DNA of 64,000 bases from positions 62,001-126,000 of the forward strand of contig NZ_JAMLJM010000007.1 of NCBI RefSeq assembly GCF_023635005.1, in the 5' to 3' direction. The position numbers and the translations under genes are program-made. The DNA is from Flavobacterium luminosum. Lineage in GTDB: Bacteria > Bacteroidota > Bacteroidia > Flavobacteriales > Flavobacteriaceae. Below the pieces are notes generated by a model. It was not told where the DNA came from, searched no databases, and saw only the letters and a list, made by a program, of their open reading frames with translations. Shown one piece after another: positions 52,632-61,204 of the stretch; positions within the stretch are counted from its first letter, which is position 1, and every line of letters starts with the position of its first letter.

Positions 52632-53345
52632 CTACACATGAATAATTTCTTCTTCAACCAACAAATCTTCTCTACGCAAACGGAGTAAAATTTGCGCCAC
52701 GGCGATTACATCTTTTTCACAATAGGTAACAATACGATCGATATCCTTTTCAATATAAAAAACAGAAGCCACTTCACTGCCGTCAATATCGTCTTTTGGC
52801 GAAGGAATACCTAACACATTAGTTAGCAACTTTAGAGAAGTATAATGTTTATAATCACCAAATTTCCATAATTCCAGCGTGTCTAAATGTGGAACTTCCC
52901 ACGGTTTTTTACCAAACAAATTAAGTTTCGTAGGAATTGGAACATTATGAATAATCATTCGGCGTGCAATGAACGGAAAATCGAATTCTTTAGCATTATG
53001 ACCACACAAAACATGTTGTGGCTGACTGAAATGATTTTGTAATAAATTAGAAAAATCTTTCAAAATTTTAATTTCATCGCCAAAAAAAGAAGTTACTCTG
53101 AAATGACGAACATCTGATTTATGCGTAAAATATCCAACCGAAATACAGATGATTTTTCCAAATTCTGCCCAAATTCCCGCGCGATCATAGAACTCTTCGG
53201 GAGTAAAATCGTCTTTTCGTTGGTATTGCGTTTTGGCTTCAAAAAGTTCTTGGCGAGTTTGATCCAGATCGGAAAAATTTTCGAATTCTGGCACTGTTTC
53301 TATATCCAGAAACAAAATGTTATCCAGTTGAATTTTATCTAACAT
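52632..53345 (-). CDS. 3'-5' exonuclease of the DEDD (PolB-like) type
   Basis: The 237-aa cytosolic protein has the exonuclease motifs: LFLDIETVPEFE (DxE) near 15, CGHNAKEFDFPFIARR near 115 and a final YCEKDV with the Tyr and Asp of DEDDy. It resembles the stand-alone PolB proofreading-like exonucleases. It lacks a polymerase domain. A role in DNA repair or RNA trimming is possible. It stands between the SpmA-SpmB gene and the ogt-like gene on the same strand. Confidence 0.85.
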   Translation of the reverse strand: MLDKIQLDNILFLDIETVPEFENFSDLDQTRQELFEAKTQYQRKDDFTPEEFYDRAGIWAEFGKIICISVGYFTHKSDVRHFRVTSFFGDEIKILKDFSNLLQNHFSQPQHVLCGHNAKEFDFPFIARRMIIHNVPIPTKLNLFGKKPWEVPHLDTLELWKFGDYKHYTSLKLLTNVLGIPSPKDDIDGSEVASVFYIEKDIDRIVTYCEKDVIAVAQILLRLRREDLLVEEEIIHV

Positions 53346-53474
53346 TGGTCTTTAGTTTGTATATTGACGAATATAGAAAATTATAACGGATTCTTTTAAG
53401 AAAATTTTTTTACCGCTAGTTGGTTTGTTTTTCGCAAGATTCTTATCAAAAGAAAAAACTTATTGATGGAAGTA

Positions 53475-53945
53475 TTAAAATAATGTTTGTTGTTTTTGTG
53501 AAGATTCATGTTCCAAGAGCCATTTTTTTCGCCACAATCCGCCGGCATAACCTGTTAGCGAACCATCGGAACCAATGACGCGATGACAAGGTACTATAAT
53601 CCATAATGGATTTTTACCGTTGGCTGAAGCCACAGCACGGATTGCCTTGACATCTCCTAATTTTTTGGAAAGTTCTAAGTACGATATTGTTTTTCCAAAA
53701 GGAATATTTAGTAATTCCTGCCATACTTTTTTCTGAAAATCGGTACCTTGAGGATTAAGATTAATCGTAAAATCTTTTCGACTGCCTTCAAAATATTCTT
53801 GAAGTTGGGTTACTGCGTTTTGAAGCACCTTAGGGATTTCAATCGATACGCTTCCTTCGGTTGATAGGGAAATAAGAGTAATGCCGTTTGCATCACCTTC
53901 AATTTTTGTGATTCCCAAAGGAGATTGTATAAAAGCAGTTTCCAT
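53475..53945 (-). CDS. ogt: Methylated-DNA--[protein]-cysteine S-methyltransferase
   Basis: This suicide protein takes alkyl groups from O6-methylguanine onto its own Cys. The 156-aa form starts at the ATG at 53945 (METAFIQSPLGI); a longer reading from 53981 would add 12 hydrophobic residues through the upstream terminator and is not expected. The active-site motif IIVPCHRVIG and the helix-turn-helix part (GKTISYLELSKKLG) are present. Confidence 0.93.
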   Translation of the reverse strand: METAFIQSPLGITKIEGDANGITLISLSTEGSVSIEIPKVLQNAVTQLQEYFEGSRKDFTINLNPQGTDFQKKVWQELLNIPFGKTISYLELSKKLGDVKAIRAVASANGKNPLWIIVPCHRVIGSDGSLTGYAGGLWRKKWLLEHESSQKQQTLF

Positions 53946-53968
53946 GTTATAAATGTAATTATTTAAAA

Positions 53969-53993
53969 CAAAAAAAGCCATCCGAAGATGACT
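53969..53993 (-). terminator. Terminator of the heme-cytochrome c transcript
   Basis: A 7-bp stem (53976-53982 with 53987-53993) with a TTCG loop on the minus strand is followed by seven T. It separates the cytochrome c gene from ogt. Confidence 0.85.
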
Positions 53994-54010
53994 TGATTTT
54001 TGTTCTGTTT

Positions 54011-54391
54011 TTAAAAACTAAGCATGTACGCTTCTAGTGCTTTTAACTCTTCTTCCGGAAGATTTTTAGTTATTGCGAAATTCGTTTTCATAGTGGCATA
54101 CTGACTAGGATCTACGATTGGCTCACTTTTTTCTTGCAAGAAATCGACAATACTTCCTCCTTTTTCTCTGTAGATTTTGGCAATCTCTTTAATAGAAGGT
54201 CCTACTGTTTTTGTATCAGGCTTATGACACGTATAACAAACTCCTTTCCCGTCGAAGATCTCCTTGCCTAAATCTTCTGGTTTTTGTGTAGTTGCAGTTT
54301 CAACTTCTGCAGGTTTGCCAAAGTTCTCTTGATTTTCTTTTTTACAAGATATTAATAATCCTATAAAAACAAGAGCTAAAATTTTTTTCAT
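54011..54391 (-). CDS. Cytochrome c lipoprotein
   Basis: The 126-aa protein has a lipobox ending at Cys16 (LLISCKK) and one class I heme site, CYTCHKP (CxxCH), near residue 52, with a Met ligand likely in ATMKTNF near 100. It should be an electron carrier held in the periplasm by a lipid anchor. It lies 27 bp after hemB on the same strand, which fits with its need for heme, and ends at a clear terminator. Confidence 0.9.
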   Translation of the reverse strand: MKKILALVFIGLLISCKKENQENFGKPAEVETATTQKPEDLGKEIFDGKGVCYTCHKPDTKTVGPSIKEIAKIYREKGGSIVDFLQEKSEPIVDPSQYATMKTNFAITKNLPEEELKALEAYMLSF

Positions 54392-54418
54392 AATAAAATG
54401 GTTTAGTGGAATCCTATA

Positions 54419-55417
54419 TTATTTTTGATTTAATAAAATCGCAGCTTCTTTCGCAAAATAAGTCGAAATTAAACTCGCACCCGCTCTTTTGATACACATT
54501 AATTGTTCCATCATAATTTTGTCATGGTCTAACCAACCTCTTTCGGAAGCCGCTTTAATCATAGCATACTCGCCCGAAACATGGAAAACCGTTACGGGAA
54601 CATCCACTGCATTTTTCACTTCACGAACGATATCCAAATAAGCAATTCCCGGTTTTACCATCACCATATCAGCGCCTTCTTCCACATCCCAAAGGGCTTC
54701 TTTTACTGCTTCTATACGATTGGCGTAATCCATTTGGTAGGTTTTTTTGTCTTTTGGTACTTCTACATCAACATCTTTTGGAGCGGAATCCAAAGCATCA
54801 CGAAACGGACCATAAAAAGCCGAAGCATATTTAGCCGAATAACTCATAATGCCTACATTGTGAAATCCCGCTGCATCTAAACCTTGACGTAAACGTAACA
54901 CACGACCATCCATCATATCACTTGGGGCAACAAAATCAGCACCTGCTTTGGCATGAGAAACGGCCATTTTTACTAACGCATCATTGGTTGGATCATTTGC
55001 TACATCGCCTTTTTCGATGATTCCGTCATGTCCATAAATCGAATACGGGTCTAAAGCCACATCAGGCATTACAATCATTTCTGGACAAGCCGCTTTTATA
55101 GCACGAATGGCTCTTTGCATCAAACCATTGTCGTTCCAAGCTTCTTTTCCAGTATTGTCTTTTAAATCATCGCTAACTTTTACATAAAGGTTTACCGCGC
55201 GAATGCCTAAAGCAAATAATTCTTTCACTTCTTCCACCGTTAAATCTAAGGTACGACGGAAAATACCTGGCATAGAAGGGATTTCTGCTTTAGTATTTTC
55301 CCCTTCCATGATAAACATCGGAAACATAAAATCAGCCGGACTCAAGCTGGTTTCGCGAACTAAACTTCTTATAGATTCGTTTACTCGTAAACGACGACCT
55401 CTGTGTATTGGAAACAT
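54419..55417 (-). CDS. hemB: Porphobilinogen synthase (delta-aminolevulinic acid dehydratase)
   Basis: HemB condenses two 5-aminolevulinate molecules to porphobilinogen. The 332-aa protein is full length, with the two Schiff-base lysines in MSYSAKYASAFYGPFR (near 200) and VMVKPGIAYLDIV (near 255), and the conserved GHDGIIEKG. The metal site lacks the zinc Cys cluster and uses the Asp-rich form (PDVALDPYSIYGHDG), so it is probably Mg2+-dependent. It is the last hem gene of the minus-strand operon, after the S23 gene. Confidence 0.97.
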   Translation of the reverse strand: MFPIHRGRRLRVNESIRSLVRETSLSPADFMFPMFIMEGENTKAEIPSMPGIFRRTLDLTVEEVKELFALGIRAVNLYVKVSDDLKDNTGKEAWNDNGLMQRAIRAIKAACPEMIVMPDVALDPYSIYGHDGIIEKGDVANDPTNDALVKMAVSHAKAGADFVAPSDMMDGRVLRLRQGLDAAGFHNVGIMSYSAKYASAFYGPFRDALDSAPKDVDVEVPKDKKTYQMDYANRIEAVKEALWDVEEGADMVMVKPGIAYLDIVREVKNAVDVPVTVFHVSGEYAMIKAASERGWLDHDKIMMEQLMCIKRAGASLISTYFAKEAAILLNQK

Positions 55418-55432
55418 AATTCTAAGTTTTTT

Positions 55433-55462
55433 GCTTTCAGCTATCAGTAATCAGCTGTCAGC
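55433..55462 (-). repeat. Heptamer array, left flank of the S23 gene
   Basis: On the minus strand four 7-bp units can be read: GCTGACA, GCTGATT, ACTGATA, GCTGAAA, then GC. It overlaps the last codons of the S23 gene and ends 15 bp before hemB. It is inverted relative to the array at 55819-55848, with 22 of 30 positions equal. Confidence 0.75.
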
Positions 55463-55813
55463 GTTATTTATTTTAATGATTAATCCATGTAACATTTTTC
55501 TGATTTCTTGAATTTTATCTATAAATGTTTCTGATTTTGATTTTTCAAGAAATAATAAATCTGCACTAAGAATAATTTGATATTCTAATTCGTTAGTTGA
55601 GCCATAAGCTATAGCTAAAAATCTAGCAAAGTCTTTATTTGAGTTTCTACCAGCTCCTTCAGCAATATTAGTCGGAATAGAACTTGAAGACCTCTTCATT
55701 TGACTCGTTAACCCGAATAGTTCTTCTTTTGGGAAATCTTTCAATTCTTTATATAATTCCAAGGTTAATTGGTGTGATTTTTCCCAAACTTGTAATTTTT
55801 TATAATCCCTCAT
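55451..55813 (-). CDS. Four-helix-bundle protein, S23 (23S rRNA intervening sequence) family
   Basis: The 120-aa protein matches the S23/Avd-like family: RDYKKLQVWEKSHQLTLELYKELKDFP at the start, SSIPTNIAEGAGR near 48, and ARFLAIAYGSTNELEYQIILS near 64. Members occur inside 23S rRNA intervening sequences, as accessory proteins of diversity-generating retroelements, or alone. No retroelement or rRNA gene is near here. It is inserted between hemF and hemB and bracketed by inverted heptamer repeats; its last codons lie in the left array. The function is unknown. Confidence 0.88.
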   Translation of the reverse strand: MRDYKKLQVWEKSHQLTLELYKELKDFPKEELFGLTSQMKRSSSSIPTNIAEGAGRNSNKDFARFLAIAYGSTNELEYQIILSADLLFLEKSKSETFIDKIQEIRKMLHGLIIKINNADS

Positions 55814-55818
55814 TTTCT

Positions 55819-55848
55819 GCTGACTACTGATTTCTGACTACTGATTGC
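55819..55848 (+). repeat. Heptamer array, right flank of the S23 gene
   Basis: On the plus strand the units are GCTGACT, ACTGATT, TCTGACT, ACTGATT, then GC. It fills the gap between the S23 start codon (55813) and the hemF stop codon (55849). It is inverted relative to the left array. Confidence 0.75.
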
Positions 55849-56751
55849 TCATACCCAATCTACAGGTTCTTTTAAAACTTTCAGTAATTTTTCTTCTTCA
55901 CTTCCCACTTCTGCATGATGGTCATATACCCATTGTACGTGGGGAGGCAAGCTCATTAAAATACTTTCGATTCTTCCATTGGTTTTTAGACCGAAAAGTG
56001 TGCCTTTATCGTGAACCAAATTGAATTCTACATAACGACCACGGCGAATTTCTTGCCAAGTTCTTTGTGCTTCAGAATAGGATAAATCTTTTCTTCTTTC
56101 TACAATTGGAACATATGCTTGAAGAAATGAATTCCCAACTTCAGTTACAAAATTGTACCAATCTTCCATTTTCATGGTTTCGGTTTCTTTCAAATAATCG
56201 AAAAACAAACCACCAATTCCTCTTGCTTCAAATCGATGTGCGTTCCAAAAGTATTCGTCACATTTCTTTTTATAGTTAGGATAAAATTCGGGATTGTGTT
56301 TGTCGCAAGCCGTTTTACAAGTTTGGTGAAAATGTTTGGCATCTTCTTCAAACAGATAATATGGTGTTAAATCTTGTCCGCCACCAAACCATTGGTTGAT
56401 GATTTCTCCATTTTCATTGTACATTTCAAAATAACGCCAATTTGCATGAACCGTTGGTACCATCGGATTTTTTGGATGAATCACCAAACTCAATCCGCAA
56501 GCGAAAAAGTCCGCTTCTCCGACACCGAACAGTTGACGCATCGTATCAGGCAATTTTCCATGAACAGCAGAGATGTTTACACCGCCTTTTTCAAAAACAT
56601 TACCGTTTTCAATTACACGTGTGCGACCTCCGCCACCTTCTGGTCGTTCCCATAAATCTTCACGAAATTGAGCAATACCATCTATATCTTCTAATCCTTT
56701 ACAGATTTGATCTTGTAGGTTTTGTATGTAGGTGTAGAATTTGTTTTTCAT
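55849..56751 (-). CDS. hemF: Oxygen-dependent coproporphyrinogen III oxidase
   Basis: HemF converts coproporphyrinogen III to protoporphyrinogen IX with O2. The 300-aa protein is full length, with the signature FGGGQDLTPYY, HRFEARGIGGLFFDYL, and the C-terminal LKEPVDWV. Use of HemF, the oxygen-dependent type, fits an aerobic lifestyle. Its start codon directly follows the stop of the 99-aa gene, with no spacing, and its stop is next to the right heptamer array of the S23 gene. Confidence 0.97.
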   Translation of the reverse strand: MKNKFYTYIQNLQDQICKGLEDIDGIAQFREDLWERPEGGGGRTRVIENGNVFEKGGVNISAVHGKLPDTMRQLFGVGEADFFACGLSLVIHPKNPMVPTVHANWRYFEMYNENGEIINQWFGGGQDLTPYYLFEEDAKHFHQTCKTACDKHNPEFYPNYKKKCDEYFWNAHRFEARGIGGLFFDYLKETETMKMEDWYNFVTEVGNSFLQAYVPIVERRKDLSYSEAQRTWQEIRRGRYVEFNLVHDKGTLFGLKTNGRIESILMSLPPHVQWVYDHHAEVGSEEEKLLKVLKEPVDWV

Positions 56752-57051
56752 TTAATAAAAAGTAATTCCATAAAAATCTAAAATAGAAATAATTGGACTG
56801 CTGGTTTTACGAATCAAATCCATAATTTCATTTTTCCCTATTGTAATTTTAGAATTTATGATAAAATCTAGCTCAAAGAGCGCTTCTTTTTTTAATTCAT
56901 CATCTAAATCAGTAAATTCAGAAATTAATTTTTTTGCTTTTTCTGCAATATTTAAGATAGAATTTGATTCATAACCAGTATAACCGTTTCTCCCAACTCT
57001 ATCTAATTTTTCCATTAAATCATATAAATTTTGAATATTTTTTTCCATCAT
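56752..57051 (-). CDS. Hypothetical protein between hemE and hemF
   Basis: The 99-aa protein (MMEKNIQNLYDLMEKLDRVG) is mostly helical and acidic, with no signal peptide or membrane helix. I recognise no family. Its stop codon is directly followed by the hemF ATG, and it begins 10 bp after hemE, so it is in the heme operon. It is more AT-rich than its neighbours, which suggests later gain. The function is unknown. Confidence 0.6.
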   Translation of the reverse strand: MMEKNIQNLYDLMEKLDRVGRNGYTGYESNSILNIAEKAKKLISEFTDLDDELKKEALFELDFIINSKITIGKNEIMDLIRKTSSPIISILDFYGITFY

Positions 57052-57061
57052 TCTATTTGAT

Positions 57062-58087
57062 TTACTTCTTATATTCCTTCACCGCTTCCACAAACGCTTT
57101 AGCATGATCTACAGGAATATTTGGTAAAATTCCGTGACCTAAGTTGACGATGTATTTGTCTTTTCCGAATTCGTCAATCATTTCGTAAACCATTTTTTTG
57201 ATGGTTGGAATTGGCGATAACAAACGACTTGGATCAAAATTTCCTTGCAAAGTAATATTGCCACCGGTTAAATAACGCGCATTTTTAGGCGAACACGTCC
57301 AGTCTACTCCTAAAGCCGAAGCTTTTGATTTTGACATTTCGTTCAACGCGAACCAACAACCTTTACCAAACACAATTACTTCAGTTATTGGCGCTAATGC
57401 TTCTACAATTTGGTTGATATATTTCCAAGAGAATTCTTGATAATCTACTGGAGATAACATGCCTCCCCATGAATCGAAAATCTGAATCGCATTACAACCA
57501 TTTTTTACTTTTTCTTTTAAGTACAAAATGGTCGTATCGGTGATTTTTTGCAATAATGCATGTGCCGCTTCCGGTTGTGAAAAACAGAAACCTTTTGCTG
57601 TATCATAACTTTTTGAACCTTTTCCTTCTACCGCATAACAAAAGATTGTCCATGGTGAACCAGCAAAACCAATTAATGGCACTTCATCGTTCAACATTTC
57701 TTTCGTTAATTTAATGGCATCCATAACATAACCCAAAGATTCATTCACATCCGGAATAAATACTTGGTTCACTTGTTCCATGGAACGAATTGGATTAGGA
57801 ATAATCGGACCGATGTTGTCTTTCAATTCCACATCAATTCCCATAGCTCTGGGAACCACCAAAATATCTGAGAATAAAATAGCCGCATCAGGTTTTACAA
57901 TTCGGATCGGTTGTACGGTGATTTCAGCCGCTAACTCTGGAGTTTCACAACGAGTGAAAAAATCGTATTTGTCGCGTAATGCTCTGAATTCTGGTAAATA
58001 TCTTCCGGCTTGACGCATCATCCATACAGGTGGACGTTCAACCGTTTCTCCTTTTAAGGCTCTTAAGAATAAGTCGTTTTTTATCAT
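57062..58087 (-). CDS. hemE: Uroporphyrinogen decarboxylase
   Basis: HemE decarboxylates uroporphyrinogen III to coproporphyrinogen III. The 341-aa protein is full length, with the N-terminal signature [17 protein letters not shown], the second motif [16 protein letters not shown], and [10 protein letters not shown]. It follows hemD by 13 bp; the gap holds a heptamer array. Confidence 0.97.
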   Translation of the reverse strand: MIKNDLFLRALKGETVERPPVWMMRQAGRYLPEFRALRDKYDFFTRCETPELAAEITVQPIRIVKPDAAILFSDILVVPRAMGIDVELKDNIGPIIPNPIRSMEQVNQVFIPDVNESLGYVMDAIKLTKEMLNDEVPLIGFAGSPWTIFCYAVEGKGSKSYDTAKGFCFSQPEAAHALLQKITDTTILYLKEKVKNGCNAIQIFDSWGGMLSPVDYQEFSWKYINQIVEALAPITEVIVFGKGCWFALNEMSKSKASALGVDWTCSPKNARYLTGGNITLQGNFDPSRLLSPIPTIKKMVYEMIDEFGKDKYIVNLGHGILPNIPVDHAKAFVEAVKEYKK

Positions 58088-58093
58088 CTTTTT

Positions 58094-58114
58094 TTAGCTG
58101 TTAGCTCTTAGCTT
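58094..58114 (-). repeat. Heptamer array at the hemD/hemE junction
   Basis: The minus strand has three 7-bp units: AAGCTAA, GAGCTAA and CAGCTAA. They cover the hemD stop codon (58101-58103) and the start of the gap before hemE. The unit resembles those flanking the S23 gene (GCTGANN). Confidence 0.65.
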
Positions 58115-58769
58115 TATAATAATTTATACATTGAATAATCACATTTTCAATGGTAGGCTGATTAGCGATTATTATATTTTTTGAATGTGCTTCAACTGCT
58201 TTAGCCGTGGTATTGCCTATGCAGAAACAAATTTCAGTGGTGATCGTATTTTCTTTTACGTAACTAGAAACACCAGAAGGACTGAAAAATAAAATCCCAT
58301 CCATTTTAGAATGAATTTTCACCGGAGTTTCCAAAGTTTCATAAACTTCCACAATATTGTGTTTTAGATTTTTTTCTTTTAAAAAATCAGGAATCGTGTT
58401 TAATCTTGATGTTCCACAGAAAAAAGTAAAGCTTTTATCCCAATATTCTTTTTCAATAATTTGAATCAATTCACTAGCCTCTGGTTGGGCGTTTAATACG
58501 GTAAAACCGTTTTCTTCTAAAAGTTGTTTGGTTTTATTACCGACGCAGACTACTGGTTTTTGAATCAATTCGGTTTTGTATTTAAGAACGTTTTGAACGG
58601 TGTTTTGGCTCGTAAAAATCAAAAGATCATTGGTACTTTCAATTTCAAACGGAATTGGATGTATACTAATGAAATCTTCATCAATAACCGAAAAAGCAGC
58701 ATTCAACAAATATTGTTTTTGATTGGATGCTAATTTTTTAGTTGATAAGATGCCTATTTTTTCGTTCAC
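58101..58769 (-). CDS. hemD: Uroporphyrinogen-III synthase
   Basis: HemD closes hydroxymethylbilane into uroporphyrinogen III with inversion of ring D. The family is poorly conserved; the 222-aa length, the two-domain layout, FFSPSGVSSYV near 150 and IGNTTAKAVEAH near 180 support it. Position between hemC and hemE makes it firm. Its start is 2 bp after hemC stops. Confidence 0.92.
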   Translation of the reverse strand: MNEKIGILSTKKLASNQKQYLLNAAFSVIDEDFISIHPIPFEIESTNDLLIFTSQNTVQNVLKYKTELIQKPVVCVGNKTKQLLEENGFTVLNAQPEASELIQIIEKEYWDKSFTFFCGTSRLNTIPDFLKEKNLKHNIVEVYETLETPVKIHSKMDGILFFSPSGVSSYVKENTITTEICFCIGNTTAKAVEAHSKNIIIANQPTIENVIIQCINYYKAKS

Positions 58770-58771
58770 CT

Positions 58772-59698
58772 TTATTTTTTTAATTGCAATTTTATTTCGG
58801 CCATTAATTCATTACCACCATTATCTAAAATTTCTTTGGCAGCATTGAAACCTAATTTTTTCCACTCTGAAATGTCATATTTTTGGTCAATAGCCAATTT
58901 TTGTTTGCCATCGATAGAAAACAGAGCTCCTTGAAAATGCAATTCATCCGATTTTTCATCATACGTGGCTAATGCACCAATGGGTGCCGTACAACCCCCT
59001 TCTAAGGTTCTCAAAAATTGTCTTTCGATATAGGTACAGATTTCTGTTTCGATGTGATTCAATTCGGACAAAGCTTCTAAAGAAAAAGTATCTTCAGCCA
59101 TAGCTACCACCATCATAGCCCCTTGCGCTGGAGCAGGAATCATCCAATCTAAATTGATAAAAGTGTCTGGTTTTAAATTGATTCGTTCTAATCCCGCTGC
59201 GGCGAAAATAGCTCCTCCCCAATCACTCTCCGCCAATTTTTGCATTCTGGTATTCACATTTCCTCTCAAATCTACGGTCTGATGTTTAGGATATCTGTGC
59301 AACCATTGTGCCTGACGACGTAAACTTCCTGTAGCAATAGTGGCTTCTGTTTCTAAAAAATCTAGATTTCCTTTGTGAACCAGAATGTCAACGGTATTAG
59401 CACGTTCTAAAACAGCGGCTTGAACAATCCCTTGAGGCAAGACAGTTGGAACATCTTTCATGGAATGCACCGCAATATCCACCTGACCGGTAATCATGGC
59501 TATATCCAACGTTTTGGTAAAAATTCCAGTGATACCTAACTCATACAAAGGTTTGTCTAAAATAATATCGCCTTGAGATTTAACCGCGATGATTTCTGTT
59601 TGGTAACCTAAATCGTTTAATTTTTTTTCAACCGTGTGTGCTTGCCAAAGTGCTAATTCGCTATCACGTGTACCTATTCTAATGGTTTTATTTTTCAT
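58772..59698 (-). CDS. hemC: Porphobilinogen deaminase (hydroxymethylbilane synthase)
   Basis: HemC polymerises four porphobilinogen units into hydroxymethylbilane. The 308-aa protein has the N-terminal RIGTRDSELALWQA, the catalytic Asp in AVHSMKDVPT, GSLRRQAQ, and the dipyrromethane-binding Cys in LEGGCTAPIGA near 240. It follows hemA by 12 bp. Confidence 0.97.
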   Translation of the reverse strand: MKNKTIRIGTRDSELALWQAHTVEKKLNDLGYQTEIIAVKSQGDIILDKPLYELGITGIFTKTLDIAMITGQVDIAVHSMKDVPTVLPQGIVQAAVLERANTVDILVHKGNLDFLETEATIATGSLRRQAQWLHRYPKHQTVDLRGNVNTRMQKLAESDWGGAIFAAAGLERINLKPDTFINLDWMIPAPAQGAMMVVAMAEDTFSLEALSELNHIETEICTYIERQFLRTLEGGCTAPIGALATYDEKSDELHFQGALFSIDGKQKLAIDQKYDISEWKKLGFNAAKEILDNGGNELMAEIKLQLKK

Positions 59699-59710
59699 TA
59701 TGTAATACCA

Positions 59711-60979
59711 TTAAAGCAATGGTTGTTTTTCTTTATTTTCTAATTGAAATACTTTCTGGATCCATTCTACACTTTCATCAACAGAAGTATTTTCATCCTT
59801 TAAATGATTGGCAAAATGATTCGTGATTTTTTGAATAATTTTATTGCTGATGAATTCCGCTTGTTCTTCATCAAAATTGGGTATTTTTTTACGGTGCGTT
59901 TTCAATTCTTTGTCTTTAATAGAATGCAATTTTTCTTTCAAAGCATGAATGGTTGGCGCATATTTTCTTCCCTTAGCCCAAGTGTTGAATTCATCTTTAA
60001 TTTCTTCAATAATTGCCTCCGCTGCAGGAATCTGTTTTCTTCTGTTTTCTAAAGTTTCGTCTGTAATTTGAGACAGCTGATCCATGTGTACCAAAGTCAC
60101 CCCTTCTACCTCCGCCACATTTTCGTTCACATTTTTAGGAATCGATAAATCTAAAATTAACAACGGTTTTTTAAGATTCAGGATAGTTTTATCAACCGTT
60201 GGATTTTGTGCTCCGGTAGCCACTACTAAAACGTCGGCTTTTTGGATTTCTACCTGCAAATCATTGTAATCTTTTACAATAACATTCAACTTTTTAGCCA
60301 ATTTTTCGGCTTTATCTTTGGTTCTATTGATTAAAGTAATCTGATCGTGTTTAGTGTGTTTTACCAGATTTTCACAGGTATTTCTACCAATCTTTCCGGT
60401 ACCGAAAAGCAGAATGTTTTTATTAGCAATATCCGGAACTGTTTTGAAGATGTACTGTACCGATGCGAAAGAAACCGAAGTTGCGCCTGAAGAAATTTCA
60501 GTTTCATTTTTAACACGTTTGCTAGCTTGTATCACAGCATTGACCAAACGCTCCATAAAAGCATTGGCCAATCCGGCTTCTTTAGAGGCCACAAAAGCAT
60601 TTTTAATCTGAGAAATGATTTCGAAGTCACCTAAAATTTGACTATCCAAACCGGTTCCCACACGAAACAAATGATTAATGGCTTCATTATTTTTATAAAC
60701 GTAAGCTACTTTTTGAAAATCTTCTACAGTACCTTGACTGTTACTGCAAAGTAATTTGATGAGTTGAAATGGATGCTGTGCAAAACCATAAATCTCGGTT
60801 CTGTTACACGTTGAAGTTACAATTAAACTCTGTACACCATCATTATCTGCTTGGTTTAGCAAAGATTCTTTGGCTTTATCGTCTAAACTGAATTTACCTC
60901 TTATATCAGCATCTGCTTTCAAATAACTCAATCCTATTGCGTAAAAAGAGGTCGTCTTGGCTTCCAAATTGTTCGTCAT
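59711..60979 (-). CDS. hemA: Glutamyl-tRNA reductase
   Basis: HemA reduces glutamyl-tRNA to glutamate-1-semialdehyde, the first committed heme step in the C5 pathway. The 422-aa protein has the catalytic Cys in VTSTCNRTEIYG near 58, the substrate motif GLDSQILGDFEI, and a Rossmann site in LLFGTGKIGRNTCENL. A C-terminal dimerisation helix is present. It heads the minus-strand hem operon. Glutamate-1-semialdehyde aminomutase (hemL) is not in the window. Confidence 0.97.
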   Translation of the reverse strand: MTNNLEAKTTSFYAIGLSYLKADADIRGKFSLDDKAKESLLNQADNDGVQSLIVTSTCNRTEIYGFAQHPFQLIKLLCSNSQGTVEDFQKVAYVYKNNEAINHLFRVGTGLDSQILGDFEIISQIKNAFVASKEAGLANAFMERLVNAVIQASKRVKNETEISSGATSVSFASVQYIFKTVPDIANKNILLFGTGKIGRNTCENLVKHTKHDQITLINRTKDKAEKLAKKLNVIVKDYNDLQVEIQKADVLVVATGAQNPTVDKTILNLKKPLLILDLSIPKNVNENVAEVEGVTLVHMDQLSQITDETLENRRKQIPAAEAIIEEIKDEFNTWAKGRKYAPTIHALKEKLHSIKDKELKTHRKKIPNFDEEQAEFISNKIIQKITNHFANHLKDENTSVDESVEWIQKVFQLENKEKQPLL

Positions 60980-61001
60980 TCCCTAAGTTCAAATTGATAA
61001 A

Positions 61002-61009
61002 CAAATTTA
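61002..61009 (-). promoter_or_regulatory. Promoter -7 element of the hem operon
   Basis: The minus strand reads TAAATTTG, a full TAnnTTTG match, 22 bp before the hemA ATG. It lies in the 225-bp region between hemA and the divergent AraC-family gene, which may bind here. Confidence 0.5.
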
Positions 61010-61204
61010 AGTGGTAAGTTTTTATAAAAATAACGCTAAAAGTTCTTTTTGTGTCGCTCGACGTTTTTTTGACTTCAAAACAGATTTTGAACTTTATTTC
61101 TTTTATTTTTGTAATGAAACAAGGCATTTGAGAATTACTTGTGTAGAATGGTTCTAAATAATAATGTTCTATGAATTTTCATTTCCTTTATAAAAAGTAT
61201 CGCT

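Noticed and set aside
55451..55813. Accessory protein of a diversity-generating retroelement
   Set aside because: No reverse transcriptase, template repeat or variable target gene is visible around the S23-family gene.
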